The notes beneath the pieces were generated by a model, which saw only the letters and a program-made list of their open reading frames with translations, was not told where the DNA came from and ran no database searches. Source: Rhizobium lentis (GTDB taxonomy: Bacteria > Pseudomonadota > Alphaproteobacteria > Rhizobiales > Rhizobiaceae). From it: DNA of 64,000 nt. Position numbers and translations under genes: made by a program. How positions within the stretch are numbered: position 1 is the first letter of the stretch; each line of letters starts with the position of its first letter. The stretch lies in NCBI RefSeq assembly GCF_014200175.1, contig NZ_JACHBD010000008.1:1-64000 (forward strand). The letters run 5' to 3'. Shown here in pieces: positions 8,540 to 16,787 of this stretch.

Positions 8540-8605
8540 TCTGAAATCTCCTCTTTGAGTTTCCACTATGACGGATGAGATCGGCGATATCCGACACGGC
8601 GCATG

Positions 8606-8630
8606 AAAAAGGGCCGCTTGCGCGGCCCCT
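8606..8630 (-). terminator. Rho-independent terminator after dgoD
   Basis: On the minus strand an 8-bp GC stem (GGGCCGC paired with GCGGCCC, with an outer A-T pair) closes on a GCAA loop and runs into TTTTT, eight bases after the dgoD stop. It should end the dgoD transcript and separate it from the DoxX-SDR pair. Confidence 0.75.
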
Positions 8631-8637
8631 CCAATCT

Positions 8638-9786
8638 TTACCATTCGGCGAAGCTGCCGTCGGCATGGCGCCAGATCGGGTTGCGCCAGCGATGGCCTTC
8701 CCTGGCGCGCTCGATGACATAGGCCTCGTCGACCTCGATGCCGAGACCAGGTCCCTGCGGGATCGAGACGAAACCATCGGCATAGTGGAACACCTCCTTG
8801 TTGGAGATGTAGTCGAGAATGTCGTTGCCGGTGTTGTAGTGGATGCCGAGGCTCTGTTCCTGGATGAAGGCATTGTAGCTGACGGCGTCGACCTGCAGGC
8901 AGGCGGCGAGCGCGATCGGGCCGAGCGGGCAATGCGGCGCCAGCGCCACGTCATAGGCTTCGGCCATCGCTGCGATCTTGCGGCATTCGGTGATGCCGCC
9001 GGCATGCGAAAGATCCGGCTGAATGATGTCGACGTAACCGTCAGAAAGGACCTGCTTGAAGTCCCAGCGGGAATAAAGCCGTTCGCCGAGCGCAATCGGT
9101 GTCGACGTGTGGTTGACGATATCGCGCAGCGCTTCCTTGTTTTCGGAGAGCACCGGTTCCTCAATGAACATCAGCTTGTAAGGTTCGAGCTCCTTGGCCA
9201 GAACCTTGGCCATCGGCTTGTGAACGCGGCCGTGGAAATCGACGCCGATGCCGATATGCGGGCCGATCGCCTCGCGGATGGCGGCGATCGTCTCGACCGC
9301 CTTCTCCACCTTCTCATTGGTATCGACGATCTGCATCTCCTCGCAGCCGTTGAGCTTGATCGCCTTGAAGCCGCGGGCGACCACCTCCCTGGCATTGTTG
9401 GCGACATCGGCGGGACGGTCGCCGCCGATCCAGGAGTAGACCTTGATGCGGTCGCGCAGCTGGCCGCCGAGCAGCGAATGGATCGGCTGGCCGAGGGCCT
9501 TGCCCTTGATGTCCCAAAGCGCTTGATCGATGCCGGAGATGGCGCTCATATGGGCAGCACCACCGCGATAGAAACCGCCGCGATACATCACGGTCCAGTG
9601 GTCCTCGATCAGGAAGGGATCCTTGCCGATCAGGTAGTCTTCGAGTTCGTGGACGGCGGCCTCGACCGTCAGCGCGCGGCCTTCGACGACCGGCTCACCC
9701 CAACCGACTATGCCTTCGTCGGTCTCGACCTTCAGAAACAGCCAGCGCGGTGGAACGATATAGGTGGTGAGTTTGGTGATCTTCAT
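8638..9786 (-). CDS. dgoD: D-galactonate dehydratase
   Basis: A 382-residue enolase-superfamily enzyme that dehydrates D-galactonate to 2-keto-3-deoxy-D-galactonate. The residues known from E. coli DgoD fall at identical numbers: Mg ligands Asp183, Glu209 and Glu235, and catalytic His185 and His285 (motifs VDFHGR, FIEEPV, LGERLYSR, LAPHCPLGP). The N-terminus MKITKLTTYIVPPRW and the C-terminus PIWRHADGSFAEW are also family-typical. It lies 52 bases downstream of a FadR-type regulator on the same strand and has its own terminator. The divergent genes encode a sugar importer, an epimerase and an SDR, so galactose or galactonate use is the likely local pathway. Confidence 0.93.
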   Translation of the reverse strand: MKITKLTTYIVPPRWLFLKVETDEGIVGWGEPVVEGRALTVEAAVHELEDYLIGKDPFLIEDHWTVMYRGGFYRGGAAHMSAISGIDQALWDIKGKALGQPIHSLLGGQLRDRIKVYSWIGGDRPADVANNAREVVARGFKAIKLNGCEEMQIVDTNEKVEKAVETIAAIREAIGPHIGIGVDFHGRVHKPMAKVLAKELEPYKLMFIEEPVLSENKEALRDIVNHTSTPIALGERLYSRWDFKQVLSDGYVDIIQPDLSHAGGITECRKIAAMAEAYDVALAPHCPLGPIALAACLQVDAVSYNAFIQEQSLGIHYNTGNDILDYISNKEVFHYADGFVSIPQGPGLGIEVDEAYVIERAREGHRWRNPIWRHADGSFAEW

Positions 9787-9838
9787 CGCGGTTCTTTCGG
9801 CCTCTTTTCATGTTTTTCAAGCGGCTCCTCAGGAACCA

Positions 9839-10567
9839 TCATTTCGTTCTGCCGATCGCCTTTTCGGCGGCGTCAAGGTCGCGCACCGCAAGGTCGAGCA
9901 TGCGGTTGGCGCATTCGCGGGCAGCCGTTTTGTCGCGCATGCGCAAAGCCTCGACCAGCTGGCCGTGAACGAGCACCGCATCCTCCCGGTTTTCGACAGC
10001 GATATTGGAGGCATGCAATGCATATTTCAGCGCCGCATGGATGGCGCTCGACAGGCGGCGGAATACCTGGTTGTGGCTGGCGGTGAGCAGCACGGTGTGA
10101 AACATCACATCGGCATCGGTGAAGCTTTCCGGTTCGCCGGCGCTGTCGCGCATCTGCCGCCAGGCCTTGTCGAGATCGGCAATCTCCTGGGCGCTGGCGC
10201 GTTCGGCGGCATATTCGGCGGCTGCCGGCTCTATGGTGCGCCGGGCTTCGAGAATGCAGCCCAACAGGTCGAAGTCCTTGATGTAAGGCCCCATCCAGTC
10301 GAGCACCTCGGCATCCAGGATATTCCAGTCGTCCCTGTCGCAAACAGTCGTTCCGACCCGCGGTTTGCCGCGGACGAGGCCCTTGGATTCCAAGACCTTC
10401 AATGATTCGCGGATCACCGTGCGGCTAACGCCGTAGAGTTCGCAGAGGTCGTTCTCGCGGGGCAACGCCGAGCCAGAGGGATAGCGGTCCGCGCAGATGT
10501 GCTGAGCGATCGCCGCCGTGATGTTGCGGCGTACGCGCGGGCGGCGCCCGCTGCCCGGGCTTTCCAT
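9839..10567 (-). CDS. FadR/GntR-family transcriptional regulator (DgoR-like)
   Basis: A 242-residue regulator from ATG 10567, which has GAGGA 11 bases upstream. An upstream TTG at 10630 is less likely. The winged helix is at about 15-75, with the GntR signature LPRENDLCELYGVSRTVIRESLKVLESKGLV split over two helices. The all-helical FCD effector domain follows (about 95-225), with Asp/His metal-type positions in DADVMFHTVLL. It sits between dgoD and the divergent araF-like gene, next to a perfect inverted repeat at 10701-10735. It most likely represses dgoD and the importer operon until an aldonate or keto-deoxy acid binds. Confidence 0.85.
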   Translation of the reverse strand: MESPGSGRRPRVRRNITAAIAQHICADRYPSGSALPRENDLCELYGVSRTVIRESLKVLESKGLVRGKPRVGTTVCDRDDWNILDAEVLDWMGPYIKDFDLLGCILEARRTIEPAAAEYAAERASAQEIADLDKAWRQMRDSAGEPESFTDADVMFHTVLLTASHNQVFRRLSSAIHAALKYALHASNIAVENREDAVLVHGQLVEALRMRDKTAARECANRMLDLAVRDLDAAEKAIGRTK

Positions 10568-10700
10568 TCGGCCCTGTTCCTCGGTCGATTCCAACTTCAC
10601 CTCTCCGCGCTCTCTCCCTGCAGCAACCAAACCTGATTATCCGAATTCGATCCAGTTTGCGACGGCTGCATCCGTTTCCCGTCACTGTCCTACTACTCCA

Positions 10701-10735
10701 ATCATCATACATTGGCAATTGACTGGTATGATGAT
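10701..10735. promoter_or_regulatory. Inverted-repeat operator between dgoR-dgoD and araFGH
   Basis: ATCATCATAC at 10701-10710 is matched perfectly by GTATGATGAT at 10726-10735 across a 15-base spacer. The site is midway in the divergent promoter region, 67 bases before the importer start. It is a good candidate site for the FadR-type regulator. The spacer also holds TTGGCAATTGACTGG, so two half-site pairs may be involved. Confidence 0.6.
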
Positions 10736-10802
10736 TTAACGTAATTCATTGGACGCTGCCTGGGAGGCAGTTGCTCGATTTCAAGAGTTTAGGGAGAGAG
10801 AC

Positions 10803-11786
10803 ATGCGCTTGTTCAAAGCAGCTATTCTGGCTGGCACTTTCGCCATTCTGACAGCCGGCTCGGCATTTTCCGCGGACGTCAAGATCGGTTTCATCGTCAA
10901 GCAGCCGGAAGAGCCCTGGTTTCAGGACGAATGGAAATTCGCAGACCAGGCCGCCAAGGAAAAAGGCTTCACGGTCGTCAAGATCGGCGCCGAAGACGGC
11001 GAGAAGGTTCAGTCGGCGATCGACAATCTCGGCGCTCAGGGTGCGCAGGGCTTCATCGTCTGCACGCCCGACGTCAAGCTCGGCCCCGGCATTGTCGCAA
11101 AGGCGGAAGCCAACCAATTGAAGCTGATGACAGTCGACGACCGTCTTGTCAGCGCCGACGGCAAACCGCTGGAGGACGTGCCGCATATGGGCATTTCGGC
11201 CACCAAGATCGGCGAGACCGTCGGGCAGGCCATCGTCGACGAGATCAAGAAGCGTGGCTGGGACATGAAGAATGTCGGCGCGATCCGGGTTTCTTACGAT
11301 CAGCTGCCAACCGCGGTCGATCGCGTCGAGGGGGCGATTTCGGTGCTGAAGTCAGCCGGCTTCCCGGTCGAGAATATTTATGACGCGCCGCAGGCGAAGA
11401 CCGATACGGAAGCGGCACTCAATGCCGCGACCACGGTTCTCAACAAACATGCCGATGTGAAATACTGGGTCGCCTTCGGCCTCAACGACGAAGCCGTCCT
11501 CGGCGCCGTGCGTGCTTCCGAATCGGTCGGCATTCCCGCGACCAACATCATTGGCGTCGGCATCGGCGGGGCAGAATCGGCGATCAACGAATTCAAGAAG
11601 CCGGCCGCGACAGGTTTCTTCGGAACCGTCATCATCTCGCCGAAGCGTCATGGCTACGAGACAGCGATGAACATGTACGACTGGATCGCCAACGGCAAGG
11701 AGCCGGCCAAGCTGACGCTGACCTCCGGGTCGCTGGCGCTGCGCGGCGATTACGAGAAGGTCCGCAAGGATCTTGGCATCCAGTGA
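10803..11786 (+). CDS. araF: Sugar ABC transporter periplasmic binding protein (AraF-like)
   Basis: A 327-residue type I periplasmic sugar-binding protein. The signal peptide is MRLFKAAILAGTFAILTAG with likely cleavage after SAFSA near residue 23. The mature chain starts DVKIGFIVKQPEEPWFQDEW, the form seen in L-arabinose-binding proteins. Hinge-region marks include FGLNDEAVLGAVRA. The start ATG 10803 follows GGGAGAGAG. It is the first gene of the araFGH-like importer operon. Arabinose-type proteins also bind galactose, and the galactonate dehydratase across the divergent promoter makes galactose a serious candidate ligand. Confidence 0.88.
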   Translation: MRLFKAAILAGTFAILTAGSAFSADVKIGFIVKQPEEPWFQDEWKFADQAAKEKGFTVVKIGAEDGEKVQSAIDNLGAQGAQGFIVCTPDVKLGPGIVAKAEANQLKLMTVDDRLVSADGKPLEDVPHMGISATKIGETVGQAIVDEIKKRGWDMKNVGAIRVSYDQLPTAVDRVEGAISVLKSAGFPVENIYDAPQAKTDTEAALNAATTVLNKHADVKYWVAFGLNDEAVLGAVRASESVGIPATNIIGVGIGGAESAINEFKKPAATGFFGTVIISPKRHGYETAMNMYDWIANGKEPAKLTLTSGSLALRGDYEKVRKDLGIQ

Positions 11787-11805
11787 TCATCTCCGGATGA
11801 TGTCA

Positions 11806-11835
11806 ATCCGGCGGCAGGCGGGCATGCTGCCGGAT
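11806..11835 (+). promoter_or_regulatory. Intercistronic hairpin between binding protein and ATPase genes
   Basis: ATCCGGCGGCA and TGCTGCCGGAT can pair over 10 of 11 positions. There is no T-run after it. Such stems often protect the upstream binding-protein message in ABC operons, and that role is inferred here. Confidence 0.5.
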
Positions 11836-11854
11836 CCTTCTCGACGGAGCAGTG

Positions 11855-13360
11855 ATGGCTTTCCTCGAATTCCACAATATCTCCAAGGGCTATCCCGGCG
11901 TGCAGGCGCTGGCGAGTGTTTCCTTCACCGTCGAGAAGGGTGCCGTCCATGGCCTTATGGGCGAAAACGGCGCCGGCAAATCAACGCTGATCCGCGTCCT
12001 TTCCGGCGATCAGGCCGCCGATGACGGCAGCATCTTCGTCGACGGCGAGGAGCAGAAATACGGCTCGGTGCGTGACGCCTTCCACGCCGGCATTGTCGTC
12101 ATCCACCAGGAGCTGCAGCTCGTTCCGGAATTGACGGTTGCCGAAAACCTCTGGCTCGGCCGCTTTCCGGCCAGGGGCGGCGTCATCCATTCGAAGACGC
12201 TGATCGAGACGGTGCGCACGAAGCTCGCGGACATCGGCATCGACGTCGATCCTTCCGCCAAGGTCAGCTCGCTTTCGATCGGCGCGCGGCAGATGATCGA
12301 GATCGCCAAGGCGGTTATGCTCGACGCGCGGGTGATCGCGCTCGACGAGCCGACCTCCTCGCTTTCCTCGCGTGAAAGCGAAATCCTGTTTTCGCTTATC
12401 GGCAGGCTGAAGGCGAGGGGAGCCGTCATCCTTTACGTATCGCATCGTCTCGACGAAATTTTTCGGCTCTGCGACAGCCTGACGGTGCTGCGTGACGGCA
12501 AGCTTGCCGCCCATCACCCGAAGATCGCCGAGACGACGCGCGAACAGATCATTTCGGAAATGGTCGGGCGCGAGATCAGCAATATCTGGGGATGGCGCGA
12601 ACGCACGCTCGGCGACATAAGGCTGGAGGTCAAGGGCCTGTCCGGGCCGAGGCTGCGCAATCCGATCAGTTTTTCCGTGCGCCAGGGCGAAATTCTCGGC
12701 TTCTTCGGCCTGATCGGCGCCGGCCGCAGCGAGATGGCGCGGCTGCTTTATGGCGCCGATGCCAGAGATCAGGGCCAGGTCACGATCGACAACATTGCCG
12801 TATCGCCCCACAATCCGAAAGCGGCGATCAAGGCCGGCATGGTGCTCTGCCCCGAGGATCGCAAATTCGACGGTATCGTCCAAGGTCGGTCGATTGAAGA
12901 GAACATCGCGATTTCATCACGCCGGCACTTTTCGCCCTTCGGCATTCTGAAGCCGAAGATGGAGGCAGCACAGGCAGACCAATTTATCGCCAAGCTTCGG
13001 GTGCGCACGCCGTCGCGCCGGCAGGACATCGTCAATCTCTCGGGCGGCAATCAGCAGAAGGTCATTCTCGGGCGCTGGCTCTCCGAGCAGGGCATCAAGG
13101 TTCTCGTCATCGACGAGCCGACCCGCGGTATCGATGTCGGGGCGAAGTCGGAAATCTACGACATCCTCTATGAGTTGGCGGCCGGCGGCATGGCGATCGT
13201 AGTGATATCGAGCGAGTTGCCCGAAGTCATGGGCATCTGCGATCGCATCATGGTGATGTGTCAGGGCCGGGTGGCGGCCGACGTCGCCCGGCCGGTTTTC
13301 GACGAGCGCAGCATTCTGACGGCGGCACTGCCCGACAAGAATGCCGCCGGCACCATTTAA
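11855..13360 (+). CDS. araG: Sugar ABC transporter ATP-binding protein (AraG-like)
   Basis: A 501-residue duplicated ATPase of the carbohydrate CUT2 class. The first cassette has Walker A GENGAGKST, signature LSIGARQMIEIAKA and Walker B VIALDEP. The second has LSGGNQQKVILGRWL and VLVIDEPTRGIDVG, with a degenerate Walker A (GLIGAGRSEM), normal for CUT2. ATG 11855 is preferred over GTG 11852 because GGAG lies 6 bases before it. It energises the AraF/AraH importer at the inner membrane. Only 17 bases separate it from the permease gene. Confidence 0.92.
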   Translation: MAFLEFHNISKGYPGVQALASVSFTVEKGAVHGLMGENGAGKSTLIRVLSGDQAADDGSIFVDGEEQKYGSVRDAFHAGIVVIHQELQLVPELTVAENLWLGRFPARGGVIHSKTLIETVRTKLADIGIDVDPSAKVSSLSIGARQMIEIAKAVMLDARVIALDEPTSSLSSRESEILFSLIGRLKARGAVILYVSHRLDEIFRLCDSLTVLRDGKLAAHHPKIAETTREQIISEMVGREISNIWGWRERTLGDIRLEVKGLSGPRLRNPISFSVRQGEILGFFGLIGAGRSEMARLLYGADARDQGQVTIDNIAVSPHNPKAAIKAGMVLCPEDRKFDGIVQGRSIEENIAISSRRHFSPFGILKPKMEAAQADQFIAKLRVRTPSRRQDIVNLSGGNQQKVILGRWLSEQGIKVLVIDEPTRGIDVGAKSEIYDILYELAAGGMAIVVISSELPEVMGICDRIMVMCQGRVAADVARPVFDERSILTAALPDKNAAGTI

Positions 13361-13377
13361 GGTCAGGAATACGGACA

Positions 13378-14328
13378 ATGAATGCGTTGAAAAAAACCCT
13401 TCTCGGCGAACAGGGGCTGGTGGTGATCTTCGCTGTCGCCTTCGTGGTCGTCTCACTCTTCGTCCCGAACTTCCTGACCGAGCGAAACATGCTGGGGCTC
13501 TTGCAGTCGGTCGTTACCATCGGCATCGTCGCCTGCACGATGATGTTCTGCCTGGCATCGCGCGATTTCGATCTTTCGGTCGGCTCGATCGTCGCCTTCT
13601 CCGGCATGATTGCCGTGATGGTTTCGAATGCGACCGGCTCGATTCCGGTCGGTCTGCTGGCCGCCCTGCTGTGTGGCGCCGTCGTTGGCTTCGTCAATGG
13701 CATCGTCATTGCCCGCTTTCGCATCAATGCGCTGATCACCACTCTTGCGACGATGCAGATCGTGCGCGGGCTGGCGCTGATCGCCTCGGATGGCCGCGCC
13801 GTCGGTATCAACGATCCGGCCTTCTATCAACTCGCCCTGTCGCGCTTTGTCACCGTGCCGACGCCGATCTGGATTATGCTGATCCTTTTCGTCGTCTTCG
13901 GCTTCGTCCTCAATCGCACCGTCTTCGGCAAGAATACGCTGGCGATCGGCGGCAATCCCGAGGCCTCGCGGCTTGCCGGGGTCAATGTCGTCAATACGCG
14001 CATCTGGATCTTTGCGCTGCAGGGCCTCGTCTGCGGTATTGCCGGCGTCCTGCTTGCCTCGCGCATCACCTCCGGCCAGCCGAATGCGGCCACCGGGCTC
14101 GAGCTGTCGGTCATTTCCGCCTGCGTTCTTGGCGGGGTTTCGCTGGCCGGCGGCCGGGCGGCGATGAGCGGCGTCATCGTCGGCGTGCTGATCATGGGCA
14201 TTGCCGAAAACGTTATGAATCTCCTCAATATCCAGGCATTCTATCAGTATGTCGTGCGCGGGCTGATCCTGCTGATCGCGGTGCTGCTCGACAATTTGAG
14301 ATCTTCGGCCGCGGGACGACGTGGATGA
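13378..14328 (+). CDS. araH: Sugar ABC transporter permease (AraH-like)
   Basis: A 316-residue CUT2 permease with 8-10 membrane segments. Typical blocks are SRDFDLSVGSIVAFSGMI, VVGFVNGIVIARFRINALITT and SVISACVLGGVSLAGGR. It forms the inner-membrane channel with AraG and AraF. Its TGA stop overlaps the ATG of the epimerase gene (ATGA), which indicates translational coupling. The family call is secure, the sugar is not. Confidence 0.9.
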   Translation: MNALKKTLLGEQGLVVIFAVAFVVVSLFVPNFLTERNMLGLLQSVVTIGIVACTMMFCLASRDFDLSVGSIVAFSGMIAVMVSNATGSIPVGLLAALLCGAVVGFVNGIVIARFRINALITTLATMQIVRGLALIASDGRAVGINDPAFYQLALSRFVTVPTPIWIMLILFVVFGFVLNRTVFGKNTLAIGGNPEASRLAGVNVVNTRIWIFALQGLVCGIAGVLLASRITSGQPNAATGLELSVISACVLGGVSLAGGRAAMSGVIVGVLIMGIAENVMNLLNIQAFYQYVVRGLILLIAVLLDNLRSSAAGRRG

Positions 14329-15215
14329 ACAACGGACATGGTGGAGATGAAATCGAGCTGAGCCACGGCGATCTCTCGGTCAAGGTCAGCCGCCGGGGCG
14401 CTGCCGTCACCGCCGCAACGTTTCGGGGCAAGCCCTTTCTCCTTCCAGCCGGCGGCCCAGGCGGAAATTTCGCGAATTTTCCTATGGTGCCGTTCGGCAA
14501 TCGGGTCGAAGGCAATGCCATGTCCTTCGGCGGACGCGACTATGCCTTCCAGCGAAATTCTCACGATCCTCTCTACCTGCACGGCGATGGCTGGATCAAC
14601 CTTTGGCAGCTAGAGGAATCGAGCCCTGAGCATGTGCAGCTCAGCTTTTCGCGAAATGCCGATGGCATTTCGCCCTACGCCTATCTTGCCCGCCAGGAGA
14701 TCCGTCTTGCCGGCAATCGACTGGCGGTGGCGCTCTCCGTGGAGAACCGCTGTGAGACGGATCTCCCCTTCGGACTCGGTCAGCATCCTTTTTTCGTCAG
14801 GACGCCGGAAACGCGATTGACGATTGCCGCCGAGCGGTTCTGGAACGAGCGGCACGACCACCTCCCCGGAGAACCCGGCCCGGTCCCTGATGATTTCGAT
14901 TTCAGGTCCGGCAAGCAGCTGCCGCGGCTCTGGATGAACAATGCCTTCGAGGGATGGGATGGGCGGGCAGCCATCGCCTGGCCGGAGCTTTCAATTCAGG
15001 CGGCGCTGGAAGCCGATGCCGCGCTCGGCCGATTCATGCTTTATATGCGGATCGACCGCACGGATTTCTTCTGCCTCGAGCCGATGAGCCATCTGCCGAA
15101 CGGCCATCACCTGCCTGAACTCGGAGGCCTCATACCGCTTTCGCCGGGTGAGGTTCTTTCCGGCAAGGTCACGATCGAACTGTCGCCGCTGCCGGTTCAA
15201 CCGGAGGGAAGATGA
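14325..15215 (+). CDS. Aldose 1-epimerase-family protein
   Basis: A 296-residue galactose-mutarotase-like beta-sandwich. Catalytic-type residues are the His of DPLYLHGDGW near residue 87, the His of FGLGQHPFF near 156, and a late Glu in FFCLEPMSHLP near 252. It interconverts sugar anomers so that imported alpha and beta forms are both used. It is coupled to the permease gene in front and to the SDR gene behind by ATGA overlaps. An anomer-specific dehydrogenase in the same operon would explain why an epimerase is needed. Confidence 0.85.
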   Translation: MNNGHGGDEIELSHGDLSVKVSRRGAAVTAATFRGKPFLLPAGGPGGNFANFPMVPFGNRVEGNAMSFGGRDYAFQRNSHDPLYLHGDGWINLWQLEESSPEHVQLSFSRNADGISPYAYLARQEIRLAGNRLAVALSVENRCETDLPFGLGQHPFFVRTPETRLTIAAERFWNERHDHLPGEPGPVPDDFDFRSGKQLPRLWMNNAFEGWDGRAAIAWPELSIQAALEADAALGRFMLYMRIDRTDFFCLEPMSHLPNGHHLPELGGLIPLSPGEVLSGKVTIELSPLPVQPEGR

Positions 15216-15994
15216 TGAGCAACCGCCTACAGGGCAAGAACATCCTGATAACGGGCGCTGCGCAAGGTATCGGCCTTGCAATCGCGAAGGCGTTCATCAG
15301 CGAAAATGCGGCCGTCTATCTCGTTGATCGCGATGCGGCGCTGCTGGCTCGGGCAGCGGCGGATCTCGCGAGCACCGGCGCCCGCGTCGGTTATCTGCCA
15401 GCCGATATAACCGATGCCGGAACGATCGCGCGGGTGGTTGCCGAGGCGAATGAGGAGATCGGTCCGCTGAGCGCGCTGGTCAACAATGCAGGGGTCAACG
15501 TCTTTGCCGAGCCGCTCGCGACGACGGACGACGAATGGAACCGTTGTTTCGACATCAACCTCAAGGGCGCATGGAATTGCTGCAAGGCGGTGCTGCCGGG
15601 TCTGATCGAACAGGGCGGCGGCGTCATTCTCAACATTGCCTCGACGCATGCCTTTACCGTCATCCCGCACACATTTCCCTATCCGCTGGCAAAGCATGCA
15701 TTGCTGGGCATGACGAAATCGCTCGGTCTCGAATATGCGGCCCGCAATATCCGGGTCAACGCGCTGGCGCCGGGCTATGTATCGACGCAGAAAGTGATCG
15801 ATTACTGGAACAGCTTTCCCGATCCGGAAGCGGCAAAGGCCGCGACGATGAAGCTGCATCCCGGCGGGCGGATCGCAACACCGGAGGAGATTGCGATGGC
15901 GGCGGTGTTCATGATCTCCGACGAGTGCCCGTTCATGAACGCGACCTGCCTGACGATCGACGGCGGCCTCAGCGTGCTGCAGCATTCCGCGTGA
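15212..15994 (+). CDS. SDR-family dehydrogenase (candidate sugar dehydrogenase)
   Basis: A 260-residue classical SDR: GAAQGIG for the cofactor, NNAGVNVF, the catalytic Ser in NIASTHA, and YPLAK as the Tyr-Lys pair. An acidic residue in YLVDRDAA after strand two suggests NAD rather than NADP. ATG 15212 overlaps the epimerase stop, and ATG 15215 is an alternative, with GGAGGGA upstream of both. It closes the importer operon. By position it may be the galactose or arabinose 1-dehydrogenase that feeds a lactonase and DgoD. Relatives annotated as 2-keto-3-deoxy-L-fuconate dehydrogenase have a similar C-terminus, so that role is an alternative. Confidence 0.8.
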   Translation: MMSNRLQGKNILITGAAQGIGLAIAKAFISENAAVYLVDRDAALLARAAADLASTGARVGYLPADITDAGTIARVVAEANEEIGPLSALVNNAGVNVFAEPLATTDDEWNRCFDINLKGAWNCCKAVLPGLIEQGGGVILNIASTHAFTVIPHTFPYPLAKHALLGMTKSLGLEYAARNIRVNALAPGYVSTQKVIDYWNSFPDPEAAKAATMKLHPGGRIATPEEIAMAAVFMISDECPFMNATCLTIDGGLSVLQHSA

Positions 15995-16143
15995 AACGGC
16001 TTCAAGCCGGCTGATTTTTACAGGCCTGTCGTCTTCTGGCGATAGAGCATTATATTGCCATCGGGAAGACTATCTGATCTCCCGCAGGCATGGAGCGGCA
16101 CCCTGCCGCTTGCTCGAAAACACAATCGAAACAGGAGGACGGC

Positions 16144-16575
16144 ATGCAGATCAATCGCACGGCTTCGGCTCATTGGACCGGTGGCCTCAAAGACGGCAAA
16201 GGCCTGATCTCGACGCAGAGCGGCGCCCTGACGGACTACCCTTACGGCTTTGCCAGCCGCTTCGAGGGCATTCCCGGCACCAACCCGGAAGAGCTGATCG
16301 GTGCTGCCCATGCCGGCTGCTTCACCATGGCGCTGTCCTTGATCCTCGGTGAAGCCGGTTTCACCGCCGAGCATATGGAAACCTCTGCCAAGGTGACGCT
16401 CGAAAGCGTCGAGGGCGGCTTTGCCGTCACCGCCATCCATCTTTCGCTCTCCGGCCGCATCCCCGGCGCCGATGAGGCGACCTTTACCGAACTCGCCAAT
16501 AAGGCGAAGGCCGGCTGCCCGATTTCCAAGGCGCTCGCCGCCGTTCCGATCACGCTCGACGTCAAGCTCGCCTGA
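16144..16575 (+). CDS. osmC: OsmC-family peroxiredoxin
   Basis: A 143-residue OsmC/Ohr-fold protein that reduces organic hydroperoxides with thiols. The two catalytic cysteines are Cys59 in HAGCFTMAL and Cys125 in KAGCPISKAL. The N-terminal SAHWTGGLKDGKG and YGFASRFEG segments are of the OsmC rather than the Ohr branch. The start ATG 16144 has AGGAGGA upstream. It appears to be a single-gene unit with a terminator-like hairpin 20 bases after the stop. Confidence 0.9.
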   Translation: MQINRTASAHWTGGLKDGKGLISTQSGALTDYPYGFASRFEGIPGTNPEELIGAAHAGCFTMALSLILGEAGFTAEHMETSAKVTLESVEGGFAVTAIHLSLSGRIPGADEATFTELANKAKAGCPISKALAAVPITLDVKLA

Positions 16576-16595
16576 TTTCTGCTGCCGCCGACGAT

Positions 16596-16625
16596 GTGCC
16601 GCGCCTCTCCGTCGCGGCACTTTCC
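16596..16625 (+). terminator. Terminator-like hairpin after osmC
   Basis: GTGCCGCG and CGCGGCAC pair perfectly over 8 bp with a 9-base loop and are followed by TTTCC. The short T-run makes termination efficiency uncertain. Confidence 0.5.
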
Positions 16626-16736
16626 ATTTCCTCACGTCTTTCCAAGAACTCCCGATATTCGCCGCGCTGCTCGATGGCAGGAGCCCTCGCGCAGCATTCC
16701 CGTGCTGGTATATTGACAAATGCCGGCTGATATTTT

Positions 16737-16768
16737 ACGACTGACGAAATTCGAAAATCGTCAGTCGT
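16737..16768. promoter_or_regulatory. Perfect inverted repeat ahead of tetR-RND operon
   Basis: ACGACTGACGA at 16737-16747 and TCGTCAGTCGT at 16758-16768 are perfect 11-base inverted arms around a 10-base AT-rich spacer, 19 bases before the TetR start. It is the natural candidate for the autoregulatory operator of this efflux operon. Confidence 0.7.
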
Positions 16769-16787
16769 AATTCGGACTCCGAAAACC

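Noticed and set aside
8139..9164. Minus-strand frame overlapping dgoD and the DoxX gene
   Set aside because: Arg/Ser/Pro-rich out-of-frame product. dgoD and DoxX have intact motifs in other frames.
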